NCBI GenBank assembly: GCA_951230915.1
Contig: OX579637.1
Span: 30,628,001-30,692,000, forward strand
Source of the DNA: Antitrichia curtipendula
Taxonomy: Eukaryota; Streptophyta; Bryopsida; Hypnales; Leucodontaceae
DNA: 64,000 nucleotides
Direction of reading: 5' to 3'
Part shown: in pieces, positions 51,875-62,277 of the stretch
Numbering within the stretch: the stretch's first letter is position 1
Layout: each line of letters begins with the position of its first letter
Made by a program: the position numbers and the translations under genes
Notes under the pieces: model-generated
Told to the model about the DNA's origin: nothing
The model's database searches: none
Seen by the model: the letters and a program-made list of their open reading frames with translations, nothing else

Positions 51875-52885
51875 AAGGCGATGCTCCTTGTACTGACTGG
51901 GGATCTCTGCGTTAAGGGCAGTGTGGAGGATCTTCCACAGAATATACAAATACGGGCTGGCTTCCACAATCTTCTGCGATATCTTGTTGAAGAAACTCAC
52001 TGTGGCTTGTGGGCGGCAGTGCAACCTTCGACATTAGCTGTTCTCCTTCGACGTATTCTACCGCTGGAGATTCTTTCAAGGTTCCTTTTCTTTTCTGGAT
52101 CCGACAATCCACGCAAGAACCAACTGTATCCGCGGCGTCATGCACTACTGAGGACTCTTTCAAGTAATCCTCGGACGCGTAGGGTACTCTTGAATGACAC
52201 TGTCGTAATGCTTGTTCTCGATCCTCTGAATTGGGCACGTCCGCATTTACTTCAACCGGCGTTGCATGTGAGGGATGATGTAGATACTTCAGATTGGCAA
52301 TGTGCGTACGTTATAGGACCGCGCTTTGATTGGTCGTGGGCCCAGAAATAAGCATAGGTTCACATGGAACTAGTGGCACTTATTTGATTGGCACCCATTC
52401 GATTTGAATGGCACGTATTTGTTGCATCCAAATGATTATAAAGTCCTTTTCGCTCGTTATCACTTGGGTTGTGCACAGTCATTGCTTTGGCTGTTTTGTA
52501 TTGTGTTTTCAAGTAGTGGGTTCACCCTATTCGTTTCACCAAAAAGTAAAAGATGATTATGAATTGGTGAATCTACCTTCTGTATTTCACTATTATTACA
52601 ACTTATCAAATGTCCATAACTGCATGAATGTTTTGCCTCATCACATCTTTCTTCTTGGGTAATGCTCTGCGAAATATGTCGTGACATCTCCCGATCTGTA
52701 ATGTCGCATATTTAAAGCCAACCCTAAATACGAATGCATCAATTTGTTCCTACACTTTAAATCCAAAAGGGATACAATTCCACTGCATCAACAATCTTCC
52801 GATGACTCCACATCCTAAGGCAGTTTAAGCCTCCATCGAAAAGCATTGCGGCCTCAGTTTATATAAGATCAAGATATCCTACGAT
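50452..52885. promoter_or_regulatory. Right cluster of seven E2 palindromes
   Basis: ATCGTGGGATCCCACGAT versions begin near 50452, 50749, 51209, 51469, 51793, 52678 and 52868. Those at 50749 and 51793 are perfect apart from the centre; others carry CG-to-TG or CG-to-CA-type changes. With the left cluster they frame the E2 gene, as expected for subterminal recognition sites. Confidence 0.78.
51875..52351 (+). CDS. Second, degenerate HAD (FCP1-like) exon of E2
   Basis: The frame is open from the acceptor at 51874 to TAA at 52349-52351, about 158 codons. The order of elements parallels exon 5: LLVLTGDLCVKG (motif I position, nucleophile Asp replaced), IRAGFHNLLRYLVEETHCGLWAAVQP (matching RPSCPHFLDWV...LAFWSSM), and LLRTLSS...RVLLNDT (matching FLKDLS...LLLIDDDP). 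This makes it a probable diverged paralogue that is catalytically dead at motif I. The homology is read by eye and is moderate. Whether it is a 3' exon of the long gene or a separate gene is unclear; no upstream exon was identified. Confidence 0.5.
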   Translation, partial: KAMLLVLTGDLCVKGSVEDLPQNIQIRAGFHNLLRYLVEETHCGLWAAVQPSTLAVLLRRILPLEILSRFLFFSGSDNPRKNQLYPRRHALLRTLSSNPRTRRVLLNDTVVMLVLDPLNWARPHLLQPALHVRDDVDTSDWQCAYVIGPRFDWSWAQK

Positions 52886-53090
52886 GCCCTAAACCTTCAC
52901 AAAGTCCAGAATTCCCGCTAAAGTCTAGAAGTAGTTAAATGTGGCATAAGGGAATGTTAATCTTGATAAGATTCTTGGTTTACACCTCTACAAACCAAAA
53001 AAAATGTACCAATACTAATTCATTCCCCCATCTTTCTAGGTATTTAGGCTAATCTTCACATTTTGGTCTACAACAACCGCCTCTCCACAT
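52352..53090. other. E2 right flank
   Basis: No gene is visible. Palindrome versions at 52678 and 52868 are the last E2 motifs. After about 52900 the sequence has no repeat I can place, until similarity to the E1 gene starts near 53091. The E2 right border must lie between 52886 and 53090. Confidence 0.5.
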
Positions 53091-53105
53091 TACTCTCACA
53101 AGAAC

Positions 53106-54618
53106 AAAGCAACGGATTCCTACATGAAAATGCCCATTGCTGTGACAGGCATGATTGCTCATAGGCATGGCACTGTTTAGTACGCTCATTACGGTCTAGA
53201 CATTTTTCCGACGGATTCTAATCATACTGCTGGGTCCATTGCAAAGTTATTGTGGGACCTAGAATCACCGCCAAAAAATTCATCACGCGAGTTGTTCGCG
53301 AGGGGTAGGTCTTTTCCTTTATTGGATGCTTTATTGGAAGGCTCAGAAATTTGCTTAGATTTGCTCATATCTCATGTGGAGGGACCTGCCGAAGCTGTAC
53401 CACTTCCTCCAATATTGACTTTGCAGCTTAACAATGGGGCTGGGGACAACAAGAATCGCTATGTCTTTGTTTTTTGCTCTCTCCTTGTTTACAAAGGCAT
53501 CTTCTGTGAGGTATACGTCAATTTTCTCATAGTAGGGCACACTCACGAAGACATAGATGCTTTTTTTGGTTGCTGAAGCAACAAGTTGAGGACAAATGAC
53601 TACCCAACACTTCCGAGGCTTATGAAGTCTTTCATGGATTGTGAAACTCACCCTATAATCCCTCATCTTATTGAGGAAGTCCCTGATTTCAAAAACTTTG
53701 TATGAGGGTACTTGGATACAAGTGGAGACTATTTAGAAGGCCATTCTACTGGTCAGCAGTTCAAGTTCTACATGGATTCCAATGGATGGCCCTTGATGGA
53801 GTACAAGAATGTGTGTACAGAGGAAAAATGGTTGCCTCTGCATGGCAATGGGATTCGCTAGTGGTCAAAGACTGAGGATGGGCGTCCGAAAATCCCGAGG
53901 GGTAGTCCAATGCCTTTTGCTCCACATCAAATGAAATCTCATGATGAAGTTTGCAAGGGTTTGAACGGTTCATTGCAATGTGGGGGAAAATGGCAAATGA
54001 CGATTTCTCCGGAGAATACATGAGGATGATTGAACCAGTGAGCCACTATTGGAAACGGGTGAGGAACACTCTCAATGAACCTGTTCCACAACGTCAAGCT
54101 CTGCAGAATAGATTCTGGCCGGCTCCTAGAATCGCAAATGAGGTAGAAGACCAAATGGAGAATGATGGCACATTTCATGAAGAGGATGCAGAGGATGCAC
54201 CCTTTGTGGATCGTAGACGTGACTGACCAGCACCTTTTTTTGTATTAGACAAGATGTGTATGAGGGCTATTTCATCATAGTGCACCCGGCTCAAGATGAC
54301 CCTAAGCCTTTTGGGCTTACCAAGGCGCTTTTAAATCCGAATCCAGATCCAGGGCATGTCAATTTAATTCATGTGCAGTATTGGACACCTTTTTCTGGTC
54401 AACATATTAATATGGATACATATGATGGATGGGATACAAAACAAGGGAATTTATGGCGCAAGGATCAATCATTTCCTCCAAATTGGTCGAGTACAGATTG
54501 TATCATGACGGCTTGGAAGCCATGTATGAGAGCGGGAACCTCAAATCCGAGAACTGCAATTCCGAAAGCACAAATCAGCATCATCAAAGCATCAGCGGAG
54601 ACATTTATGTCTGGTTGA
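53106..54618 (+). pseudogene. E1b transposase-like fragment (DUF7869-like)
   Basis: The fragment covers the C-terminal half of the E1 protein. The same frame runs from about 53118 to 53950 with stops at TAG (about 53178), TGA 53574, TGA (about 53703) and TAG (about 53860). A shift near 53950 leads to 53951-54226, and another leads to 54256-54618. Conserved blocks are KMPIAVTGMIAH, LNNGAGDNKNRYVF, VGHTHEDIDAFFG, DFSGEYMRMIEPVSHYWKR and YDGWD. The putative catalytic Asp of QMDN is Asn here (QLNN), so the copy would be inactive even without the stops. It ends at a TGA at 54616-54618. Confidence 0.8.
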
Positions 54619-55251
54619 AGTAGTGATGCATCTTCAACGCAAGGATGAATAATTAGTAGTTATGTTAGTGGAGTTGTGTTTTTGAGATTCAAATACCTTT
54701 TGCATTTTACAAGTACTTCAATATGTTTACATGTAGATGTTGTGCTGTCTATATTATGATTTAGTAGCTACTTTATAGATATTGATATCTTTTGATAATA
54801 TATTTTTTTGGTTGCATTGCGTTAGCATGTTATGCATTTTTTGGCTTTTCAATTGTATTTTTATAGTACAAATGTAGTTCATGAGAGTGCTATGTTTGAA
54901 TGCAATCTTATAGAAAATTTGAACTTCCGAATCCTAAACCCTAAAGCCAAAACACTATTGTCGATGTATATATAAAAAGTTCATGCTCCATGTTACTTGC
55001 ATTTCAGTTAATTTGGAAATTGATTGTGATTGAGTATTTTTGCAACCGCAAGTCTCAATTTAATGAAATGCCACATTCTATGACCTCTTCATCTATTTTG
55101 ATCCCAAATTTTGAATGAAATGAAAAAATTGAAGTGTTGTTTATGAGTTCTTTGTATATTTTTTAGTACCACCAAAATAATTGAATATGTAATTCAACAT
55201 ATGAAAGTCTAAATTTAATTAACACTATTTCACTCTAACTTTTGATTGGAA
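54619..55251 (+). other. E1b AT-rich 3' tail
   Basis: No gene is visible. The tail is AT-rich like the 3' tails of the other copies, and includes the subterminal AGTCTCAATTTAATGAA repeat near 55051. The SINE-like insert of the other copies is absent, which dates that insertion to the left/right lineage. Confidence 0.55.
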
Positions 55252-55283
55252 TTAAAATGAGACCGCACTTTGTCTCATTTTAA
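55252..55283. repeat. E1b terminal hairpin, perfect 12-bp stem
   Basis: TTAAAATGAGAC (55252-55263) and GTCTCATTTTAA (55272-55283) pair perfectly around an 8-base loop. It sits where E1-left has its GAGAGG/CCTCTC hairpin, with different stem bases that still pair. Confidence 0.8.
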
Positions 55284-55379
55284 CGAATAAGGCCTTTTGT
55301 CTTCAATCTTCCGTTTATTCTTCCTCGTGGGAGACAAATCTACTTCCTCCGCCTTCAACGCTCTCAAAACCGAATAAAT

Positions 55380-58252
55380 CTATTCTATCATAGCATTGAC
55401 CACTTTGTCATCATCTCTGAGGACCAACCAGAGTGCTTGATCTGCATCCTGTAAAAAAAACCTCCAAGTCGTTATAATGTCGGTGATCCTTTTATAAAAT
55501 GCACTTGCCACCTCCACGAGTGCATGTTTTGTGCTTGATTGCCCGTATACATTCAAAGCAGCACAAACTTTTGCAGCTTCTTCCAATTTTGACAAAAAGA
55601 GGGCCCTCCCCATTAAAGTGTGATTGTATGCCCTGTATTGCTCATTGAACTCTTGAAATGGTTGCACTTCTACCCAGACGCCATCTACTCCTTTCTGCAC
55701 TTCTTTTTCAAGAAATCGGAAGAACTTTTGATGAGAGATGTTCTAGTGCCCCCCCATGCTACAACAAAACAATTCTCGAGCCTCCGGGTCTTCTATACCT
55801 TTGACTCGCAACTCCACCTCTCTATTGCGCATCATCCACACAAAGTCATCCAATTGGTCATTGTAGTTTTCATGTAACTCATGCATGAGTCTTTTCGAAT
55901 TCTAAAGTAGAGGTCGCCTCCAATGAACGTAACTTTGGAATTGAAATGGCTTTTGGTCAAGTGGAAGGGTCCATTGATTGTATTTGTGGCTAGGGGGCAT
56001 GCTCTCCTCGTGCCCAACCATTTTGTAAAACCTAGGGCTCAAAGGAGAACAACACTCGTTACAAATCAAACAAACAAGGGATGCTTTCACCATGCACGTG
56101 ATATGAAAAGTATGACGATATTGGCCCATGGTTAAGGCGCCCTCGGGGCCAAAATGAACTAGACAAAGGCTGCATTTACCCTCAAATAGTTCCGTATCAG
56201 AACTTTCACCATGCACTATTATCTTGTCCGCTTCTTTGATGTGTGTTGAATGCGTATTATAAGGGGCCCAACCCTCTTCTGGTTCCAAGGTCCAATTGAT
56301 GGACTGCAATGCATCGTTCTTCGTATCATTCAACCGCTTGAACATTGCATCCATGTCCCTCCAATAGATGATGTCAATCGACCCTCTTATGATGTACCTC
56401 AAACATCCTTCTAATAGCTACGAGGTCGGAGTGCACGGCATTGCATTGCTCCTTTGACTTCATTGTTAATTTGAGAAAACTCCTTCATTGCTCGGATTAC
56501 TATAGACGGTTTGTCTTGTAGTTTTTGAATCCACGTCAACCAACGAGTGTCGGAGCTGCTCTTTGGCAAGCATTTATCTAGCTCTACTACTCGCATCATT
56601 TTTTGATACTTAGACTCCAAATAAACGTTTTGTTGGGTTACCTCCTCTAATTCACGCTTCACCTCTTCGACCTCATGGCCTTCCGTTTGCATGAACGCGT
56701 TTTGGAATGTGGGTGGAGGATTATTCATGGCAGTTTCAGATATTACATTCTTTCGGTTGTTTTCTTCAACCGCTTCTACAAGCATGGCTCCGTCGATTTC
56801 CGGAAGAATACATCGTCTATCCTTGAAATTCTTTTGCTTGAGTGCTATAATTTGGTACTCCAATTTCTCGATAAATTGCCTTTGAGCAAGTATGGTGTCA
56901 TGTCGTCGTTCTTGTGCGTTCTCAAATTTTTCCAATTTAGTTGCCAATCCAACCAATCCAACCTTCAATTGCTTGTGCACTACATTCAAGGTCTTATATT
57001 TTTCATTCTTTTGAGACAAGATGTGCAGCTCTCGCCTTATTTGGACCCGTTCCTCTAACATTGGTTTCAAAGACGTGACAGAATCCAAAAAAGACATGGC
57101 ACCGAACACCAACTCAAGCACAAATTTGGTGAACTCATGAGCAACTTCCATAAGTTTGGGGGCAATGCTAGCTACAAATCTAGCTGCAGTTGACAATCTC
57201 TTCGAGGTTTCCACAAAATTGGGCCATTCAACACTATATTCCTTATCAGGATAACTCGAGCCGACCTCGTTTGTCTTGATTACGTGATCCGGTTGAAGTT
57301 TCAAGTCTTCTTGATGTGTCATAAACAAATAAGAAGCTTCCAACAAGCTTTCCAAGTCACTTGCATTCGGCAGTTGACAAACGCCTTCCAATTGTGCCAT
57401 CGACTAAGCTGAGAAATGCGGATAGCTCTTGTTGGCTATGAGATGATCGATTGATGCAACGGCCTTTGTCATTTGTCTTGGAACAACCTCTTCCCAACGT
57501 TTCTGTGGCGTAGACGGAGCCATTGGTTCTTTAAAAATGGGCCGCATGTTTGGAGTACTACTTTGCTCACCCATGGTTGAAAAATTGGGTGTGCATATCA
57601 AATCCGCCCGAGGAGTTCAAAACACCTCTCCGTCAATACTTTCCACCGCAGCATTTGTCATTGTAATTGGGATCTTCGTAGAATCCAAATGTATCATAAC
57701 ATTTTTCACCTCCGTGATCTCTTTTTTATATTGCATTATATGATCTTTTGGATGCTTCTGTGATTTTGGTGGCTCACTTGGACTTGCCTCTTAATTATAT
57801 AAATTGGACATATCTTTTTGCCCTTCTCTAAGCAAAAGTCGAGCCCCAGCTGTCGTTGAAAATGTGCCCTAATCTACCTTTTGAGCCAATACGACCTCAG
57901 CATACACCAAAGAAGCCTTGCTGTAGTTTATGTATCCCTTACTCATTGATTTGTCCCCGAAGAGGGCCCGCCAAATCTCAAGCAATCGATGGACAAAATG
58001 CCCATTGTTGCAGTTCAATGGCGTGCAACTAAAACTTCATGTGTGAATAGTGTAGGCCTCACAAAGCCACAACTTTTCAATGTGGTACATTTTCACATAT
58101 TTCCTGCACATTTTGGAGGTCCAATAATTTGCTTCCTCCTTCTCCCATCCGCTCTTGGCCTTAATATTTGGATCATCTAAAATCTCATAGTGGAGCTTGC
58201 GGGTAGCCCCCTTTGATTTTGCCTTCTTATGGTTGTCACTTCTTGAAGTCAT
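55380..58252 (-). pseudogene. G3: coiled-coil and RING-H2-like protein gene, multiply interrupted
   Basis: On the minus strand, ATG at 58252-58250 opens a frame that runs to about 56411, broken only by stops at 58037, 57869, 57791, 57617 and 57404. After one frameshift near 56405 it continues to TAG at 55380-55382, with stops at 55902 and 55743; about 957 codons in total. The N-terminus is basic (MTSRSDNHKKAKSKGATRK). The segment 56411-57400 (329 codons) is rich in heptad-like Leu/Ile/Glu runs and is probably coiled coil. A Cys/His module follows at 55902-56402. A TATA box lies about 185 bp upstream. I do not recognise the family. The absence of introns and the position between two transposons suggest it belongs to another element, but no terminal repeats were found. 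Confidence 0.65.
55902..56402 (-). other. RING-H2-like module of G3 with a missing zinc ligand
   Basis: The segment contains CSLCLVHFG, then QYRHTFHITC, then CLIC, giving C-x2-C, H-x2-H-x2-C and C-x2-C in RING-H2 order. The position just before RHTFH, normally Cys (as in CGHTFH), is Tyr, so one zinc ligand is lost. RING-H2 proteins are usually E3 ubiquitin ligases; here only the pattern is visible. Residues before it (IDIIYWRDMDAMFKRLND) match no family I know. Confidence 0.5.
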
Positions 58253-58638
58253 CGCTACAGTACCCTCAATCGTACCTTAAGTCCTTACGATTGTCAATTT
58301 GTGATATAAAATAATTGACCCCAACTCTCCACCATGTAGGAGCAACTGGCACAATGAAGCAACAATAGCACTTTTGATATGGATGTGAAACCTCTAAAGG
58401 AGAGAAGATGTGAAGAAAAAAGGAAAAGGCCGTCTGCCTTTATACCCATCCACAACCAGACCTAGCGTAGGTCAGGCAACGGACGGCCTTCCAAACCTCC
58501 CAAAGTGGACTCGGTCACCCAATTCATTGGACGCCTCGACTGTCCAATTGATCGGGCGGCCGGACTGTTCGAGTCGAATCCCTCGTTAGCCCGTCCGACA
58601 ATCCTGTCTACCTGTCAAACCACCTCGTCCGCCCCAAA
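58253..58638 (-). promoter_or_regulatory. G3 promoter region and GC-rich flank
   Basis: This is the 5' flank of G3. The part from 58490 to 58638 is unusually GC-rich for the window and contains several GTCCGAC/GGACG-type words. Inverted AAGGCCGTC (58426-58434) and GACGGCCTT (58482-58490) bracket the TATA box, and GACCTA-GCG-TAGGTC lies near 58459-58473. Its right limit is the CACTA of E1-right at 58639. Confidence 0.45.
58437..58444 (-). promoter_or_regulatory. TATA box of G3 (TATAAAGG)
   Basis: On the minus strand the sequence reads GGGTATAAAGGCAGACGG, about 185 bp before the first ATG of G3. It is a good match to the plant TATA consensus, and its distance allows an untranslated leader. No expression evidence can be seen. 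Confidence 0.5.
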
Positions 58639-58800
58639 CACTATATTCATTATTTTGAGAGGTTTGGACCCTCTCATTATAATATTTCCTGTTTAGTCTC
58701 TAAAAATTGAATGTTAGTTTTAGCTAATTTAGGTTGCTTATTCCTAAATTTATTAATTCTGAAGCACAACTTTCATTAAAATGAGAGTTTTTTTGAACTA
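58639..58800 (-). repeat. E1-right 3' terminus with hairpin
   Basis: CACTATATTCATTATTTTG at the very end is followed by GAGAGG-TTTGGAC-CCTCTC, able to form a 6-bp stem in the same place as in E1-left, and further in by ACTCTCATTTT-type repeats (near 58777-58795 on the opposite strand). It gives the best evidence for the exact element end. Confidence 0.72.
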
Positions 58801-58895
58801 GGAAGGCCTATAGTACATCTTGCTACCTGTAATACTAGTCCTTTGACTCTTATAACTAAAGATCATATTATATTTTAACACCAAGTAATGACCTC

Positions 58896-59037
58896 CGCGG
58901 TTGGTTGTAAGGATTTGTTTATCTCATCGGGGCGGTCCGAATTTGATTCCTTTGAATTCGTATGAGCACATGAAAAAAAAACATGACTTGCTGAGGCTAA
59001 GTGAGCTTCGCAGACAAGAAATTTGTAGCAACCAATT
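58896..59037 (+). mobile_element. SINE-like / tRNA-derived insert inside E1-right
   Basis: CGCGGTTGGTTGTAAGG (58896) is followed by GGGGCGGTCCGAATTTGATTCC (about 58929-58950), a decayed counterpart of the A-box/B-box pair in the left copy (where the B box is the better-kept GGGTTCGATTCTC). CAACCAATTG near 59030 is the decayed fold-back partner. Same location and orientation relative to E1 as in the left copy. Confidence 0.42.
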
Positions 59038-59455
59038 GACCCCCCTATCCAAAATGTGAAAGTGCTTAACATGTTAACAAAATATAAATAGTGGATATAT
59101 CCACTACTCTTTTGTTTCAAATTGAAGTAGAATTTCAAAAACATAAACACAAAAATAAAATAAAATAAAATAAAAATTGATTGAATAATAGAAAATACAA
59201 AATAATATAATTTTGTTTTCATATATGTATACAATATGTAAGTACAACTTCTTAGTAAATAAAGCACATATTACTACAAATAGATATGCAAAAACAAACA
59301 CTAATATAAAATCAATCAACTAAAACGTAATTCATCTACTCTAACATTGAAACACCATTTGTTGTAGGAAACATGACAATGTGCTACAACATTATTAAAA
59401 AACGTGCATCACATATGCTATACGTCTTTGGATATCAAGTGTATGATGCAAGACC

Positions 59456-62277
59456 CTAATTGATGACTTCAATTTGAACAGATGGGATCTTGATCATGCA
59501 ATGGACGGTGTCACTTATTATGGAAGAACTCCACGCTGTCATTATGGCGTTTGTATGCTCCCAAATTGGTGGCTCTGTTTCTTCAACCTTCCAATGCAAA
59601 CCTCTATCGCTGTCCCATCCAGTGTAGTTGTCTTGAACATCCCGATTTCTTGATGTTGGACGGAAATATTGAATGAGAATGCAATTCGGTTTTTCAGGGT
59701 TACAGTTCGGATCAGACAATGCCCTCGCAATCCAAACTGGCCAACTGTCACCATTTGCGGGGCGAACTGCAACAAAGTATCCATTGTAGAGATCGCGTTC
59801 CACCCTAAAAGATGGTACTGGGCGACCAGATAGTGGCCCAACGTAGGCGTCATCCTCTGCAAATTCTTCACGGTCCTCATCATCATCTCCCAATTGATCC
59901 ACTCGTGTCGCTCGAACACGTGTTGTTGGCCAAAAACCATCTCGCAAAACTGTAGTGCTCGACATCGGTTCTTGCATTGCTACCCTTACATCATGCCAAT
60001 AGTGAACCAAGTGCTCGTAGCGTCTTCGGTATTCTCCAGTAACATTTGCGTTGCACAAATTTTCCCAATACTTCTCAAATCCAGATATACCTTTCATTAT
60101 GTCCTCCACACCTTTCATTGCCTTCAATTCCACTGGTAGTGGTACCCCACGGAGCCACAAACTTTGTCCTTCCGCATCTTCTTTCCACAACTTAATGGGT
60201 CTATCATTTTCCCTTGCCAGTCCACATCAGTGCACAACAATTTGTACTTCATCACAAGAATTCCATTAGAATCTAGGTAAAGCTTCACTTGTTGTGGCCT
60301 GGTGTGACCAACAAAAATATCACCACCGTCAATAAATGAACTTGCAATGAACCCCTTGAAATCAAGCACTTCTTCGATTAGATGAGGGATAGTGGGCATG
60401 GATTTCACATCCATGAACGACTTCATGAGCGCAGGAATTGTAGGGAAGCTCTCCTTCTTCAAGAGCATGCTCCATCTCCCAAACAACGCATCAATGTCAT
60501 CATGCGTGTGACCAACAATCATGAAGTTCACATGCACTTCACAAAAGATCTTGTTTGCAACAAGTAGAGACCAAAAACAATACACATATCGGTCTTAGTT
60601 GTCCCCGGAGGCATTGTCCATTTGCACATTCAAAATGGGTGGCAACGGTGTCGCTGAAACTAAGCTTATCGGTGGCAGGGGGAGTGATGCTTCACACATC
60701 TCTTTTCCCTTCAGTATTGCTTCAAACAGAGATGTCGATGCTGCATTGACAAACAACGCCCTTGAAGAAGACTTTGGTGGTAGTTCAAGGTCACGCAACA
60801 ACTTTGCCATTGAACCAATGGTGTAATTTGAATCAGACATGTTTAAACAGATCCAAACCATAATGTGCATAACAGACATCAGCATGCCCATGCGCAATCA
60901 TGCCTCTGACGGACACAGGCAACTTCATAAGGCCATCAAGCTCTTTGCTTTTGTGTGAAAAGACAGGAGAAGCGCTTTTTGCATGATCTATCTTGTCGTG
61001 CATGATTGTGATACATTCATGCAGAGAACTTTGCAACCAATATTGGTTTGCATAATAGATTTCCCTGTGAGCGCAAGCAATGGCAAGGTGTTTGTCCAAT
61101 CTCCTTGACCACAACATAGCGGTTTGAGATCCTGCAAGAGCATTCTTTATGAGCTCCCGCAACTTGTCACAAACAGCACATCGAGCAAAATTATCTCCGA
61201 GCTGCTTCACAACGTACTCTGGAAACCTAGTGGACTTGATCTTGCTCAAGTTTGATGTAGATACCTCTTGCAATCTGAAAGCAGCATTGATCTCGTTGAT
61301 TTTGCCATTTGACCCTTCCATTCAAACGTAGCCGGCAAAATCTTGGAGACCACCTTTTGCCCACACTTCAGAGTCCGGGTACGATGTGGCATGTGATCCG
61401 CTTCTTTCTCCAAGATGCATTTCAAAGTATCAGCCGCTTGTTCCGGGTGTTGCCTTGGCTTAAGAAGTCCCAAATTGCCATGTTCTCTTGCTTCTCGACC
61501 ATCCTTTAATGCACATTTTTGATAGCGATAGCGATGAAGATTCCGGAACCTCGGCAATATGCATCCATACTTGCACGCACACAACAATTTCATCAATAGT
61601 CACCATCCTTCTTCCTCACAAATCACAATGCATCTGTCTATGAACTTCAGTCTTCATGAAGGCTCTGTGCTTGAACGTAGAATTTTGATACATCTGTTCA
61701 CAGAAAGCTCGAATTTTTTCTCTTGAAAATGGCTGAACGCAATTCTTACTACAACAAGTTTTGCTAGACACCAAGTTGATGGAGCCTTGACTGAGAAGGT
61801 CCTTCACTTTGATGCAAGATTCACGAGGGGGATTTCGAACACTACTTGTATACGGCCGGTTGGACTTTGAAGTCAGAGGGTTTTCATGACTAGCTTGTAG
61901 TCGATTGAAATTATCCTCACGTCATGGTCATGCACGCTTGCTCCACGACAGTGGACCAGTTTAATTGGCCATGCTACCAATGCGCGCACTTGCTCTTGAG
62001 GGATGTCGGCTTCAAAATGAGTTTTGCAAATGTGCACCGCCACATGAGTATCTCCAAGAGGACCATTGGCACCAAGCACAAGATCTGAGTTTGCACTGTG
62101 GCATATACCTTCACCAACAAGAATACTTGCATCATTATAGAGGGTAACAACACTTGTATTCTAGAGTTGCCTAGGAATTCCTTCACACTCGGAAATGTCA
62201 ACATCCATTTCAACATGGTCTTCAATATCATCGTCACCCCAATCTATATTCTCAAGAGGGTCGTCTAGGAGGCTCAT
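59456..62277 (-). pseudogene. E1-right transposase-like protein, multiply broken
   Basis: ATG at 62277 matches the left copy start, and the stop is TAG 59456-59458. Codon 39 is TAG (62161-62163) where the left copy has TGG. A 1-base loss near 61916 shifts frame. More shifts lie near 61610, 61300, 60840, 60590 and 60190, as the open pieces show (61246-61596, 60833-61321, 60595-60897, 60124-60585, 59456-60190). The conserved blocks survive: HDKIDH, VQMDNASGDN, VGHTHDDID. It keeps CGA and CAA where the left copy has TGA and TAA. The last 245 codons are intact and nearly identical to the left copy, so divergence is recent compared with the amount of damage. Confidence 0.85.

Larger units (their letters stand above)
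43145..53090 (+). mobile_element. E2: palindrome-rich element with ParB-like/HAD gene
   Basis: The interval between the end of E1-left and the truncated E1 copy carries at least 23 versions of ATCGTGGGATCCCACGAT from 43464 to 52885. They are dense at both ends (nine in 43.46-44.14 kb, seven in 50.45-52.89 kb) and sparse inside the central gene. One long spliced gene and one downstream HAD-like exon lie within. This layout (subterminal motif clusters around one large gene) is typical of DNA transposons. No terminal inverted repeat or target duplication could be recognised, so the limits are only the neighbours' borders. Confidence 0.6.
53091..55293 (+). mobile_element. E1b: 5'-truncated, older E1 copy
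   Basis: Similarity to E1 begins in the middle of the gene (equivalent to about 40825 in the left copy) and continues to a 3' tail. The tail has the same subterminal motif (AGTCTCAATTTAATGAA near 55051) and a terminal hairpin at 55252-55283, followed by CGAATAAGG where E1-left has TGAATATAGTG. The first half of the gene, the leader and the palindromes are missing. Divergence from E1-left is much greater than between the left and right copies, so it is a separate, older lineage. Confidence 0.75.

Noticed and set aside
56675..57058. Forward ORF of 127 codons within G3
   Set aside because: It is antisense to the long coiled-coil frame of G3, without start context or family resemblance.
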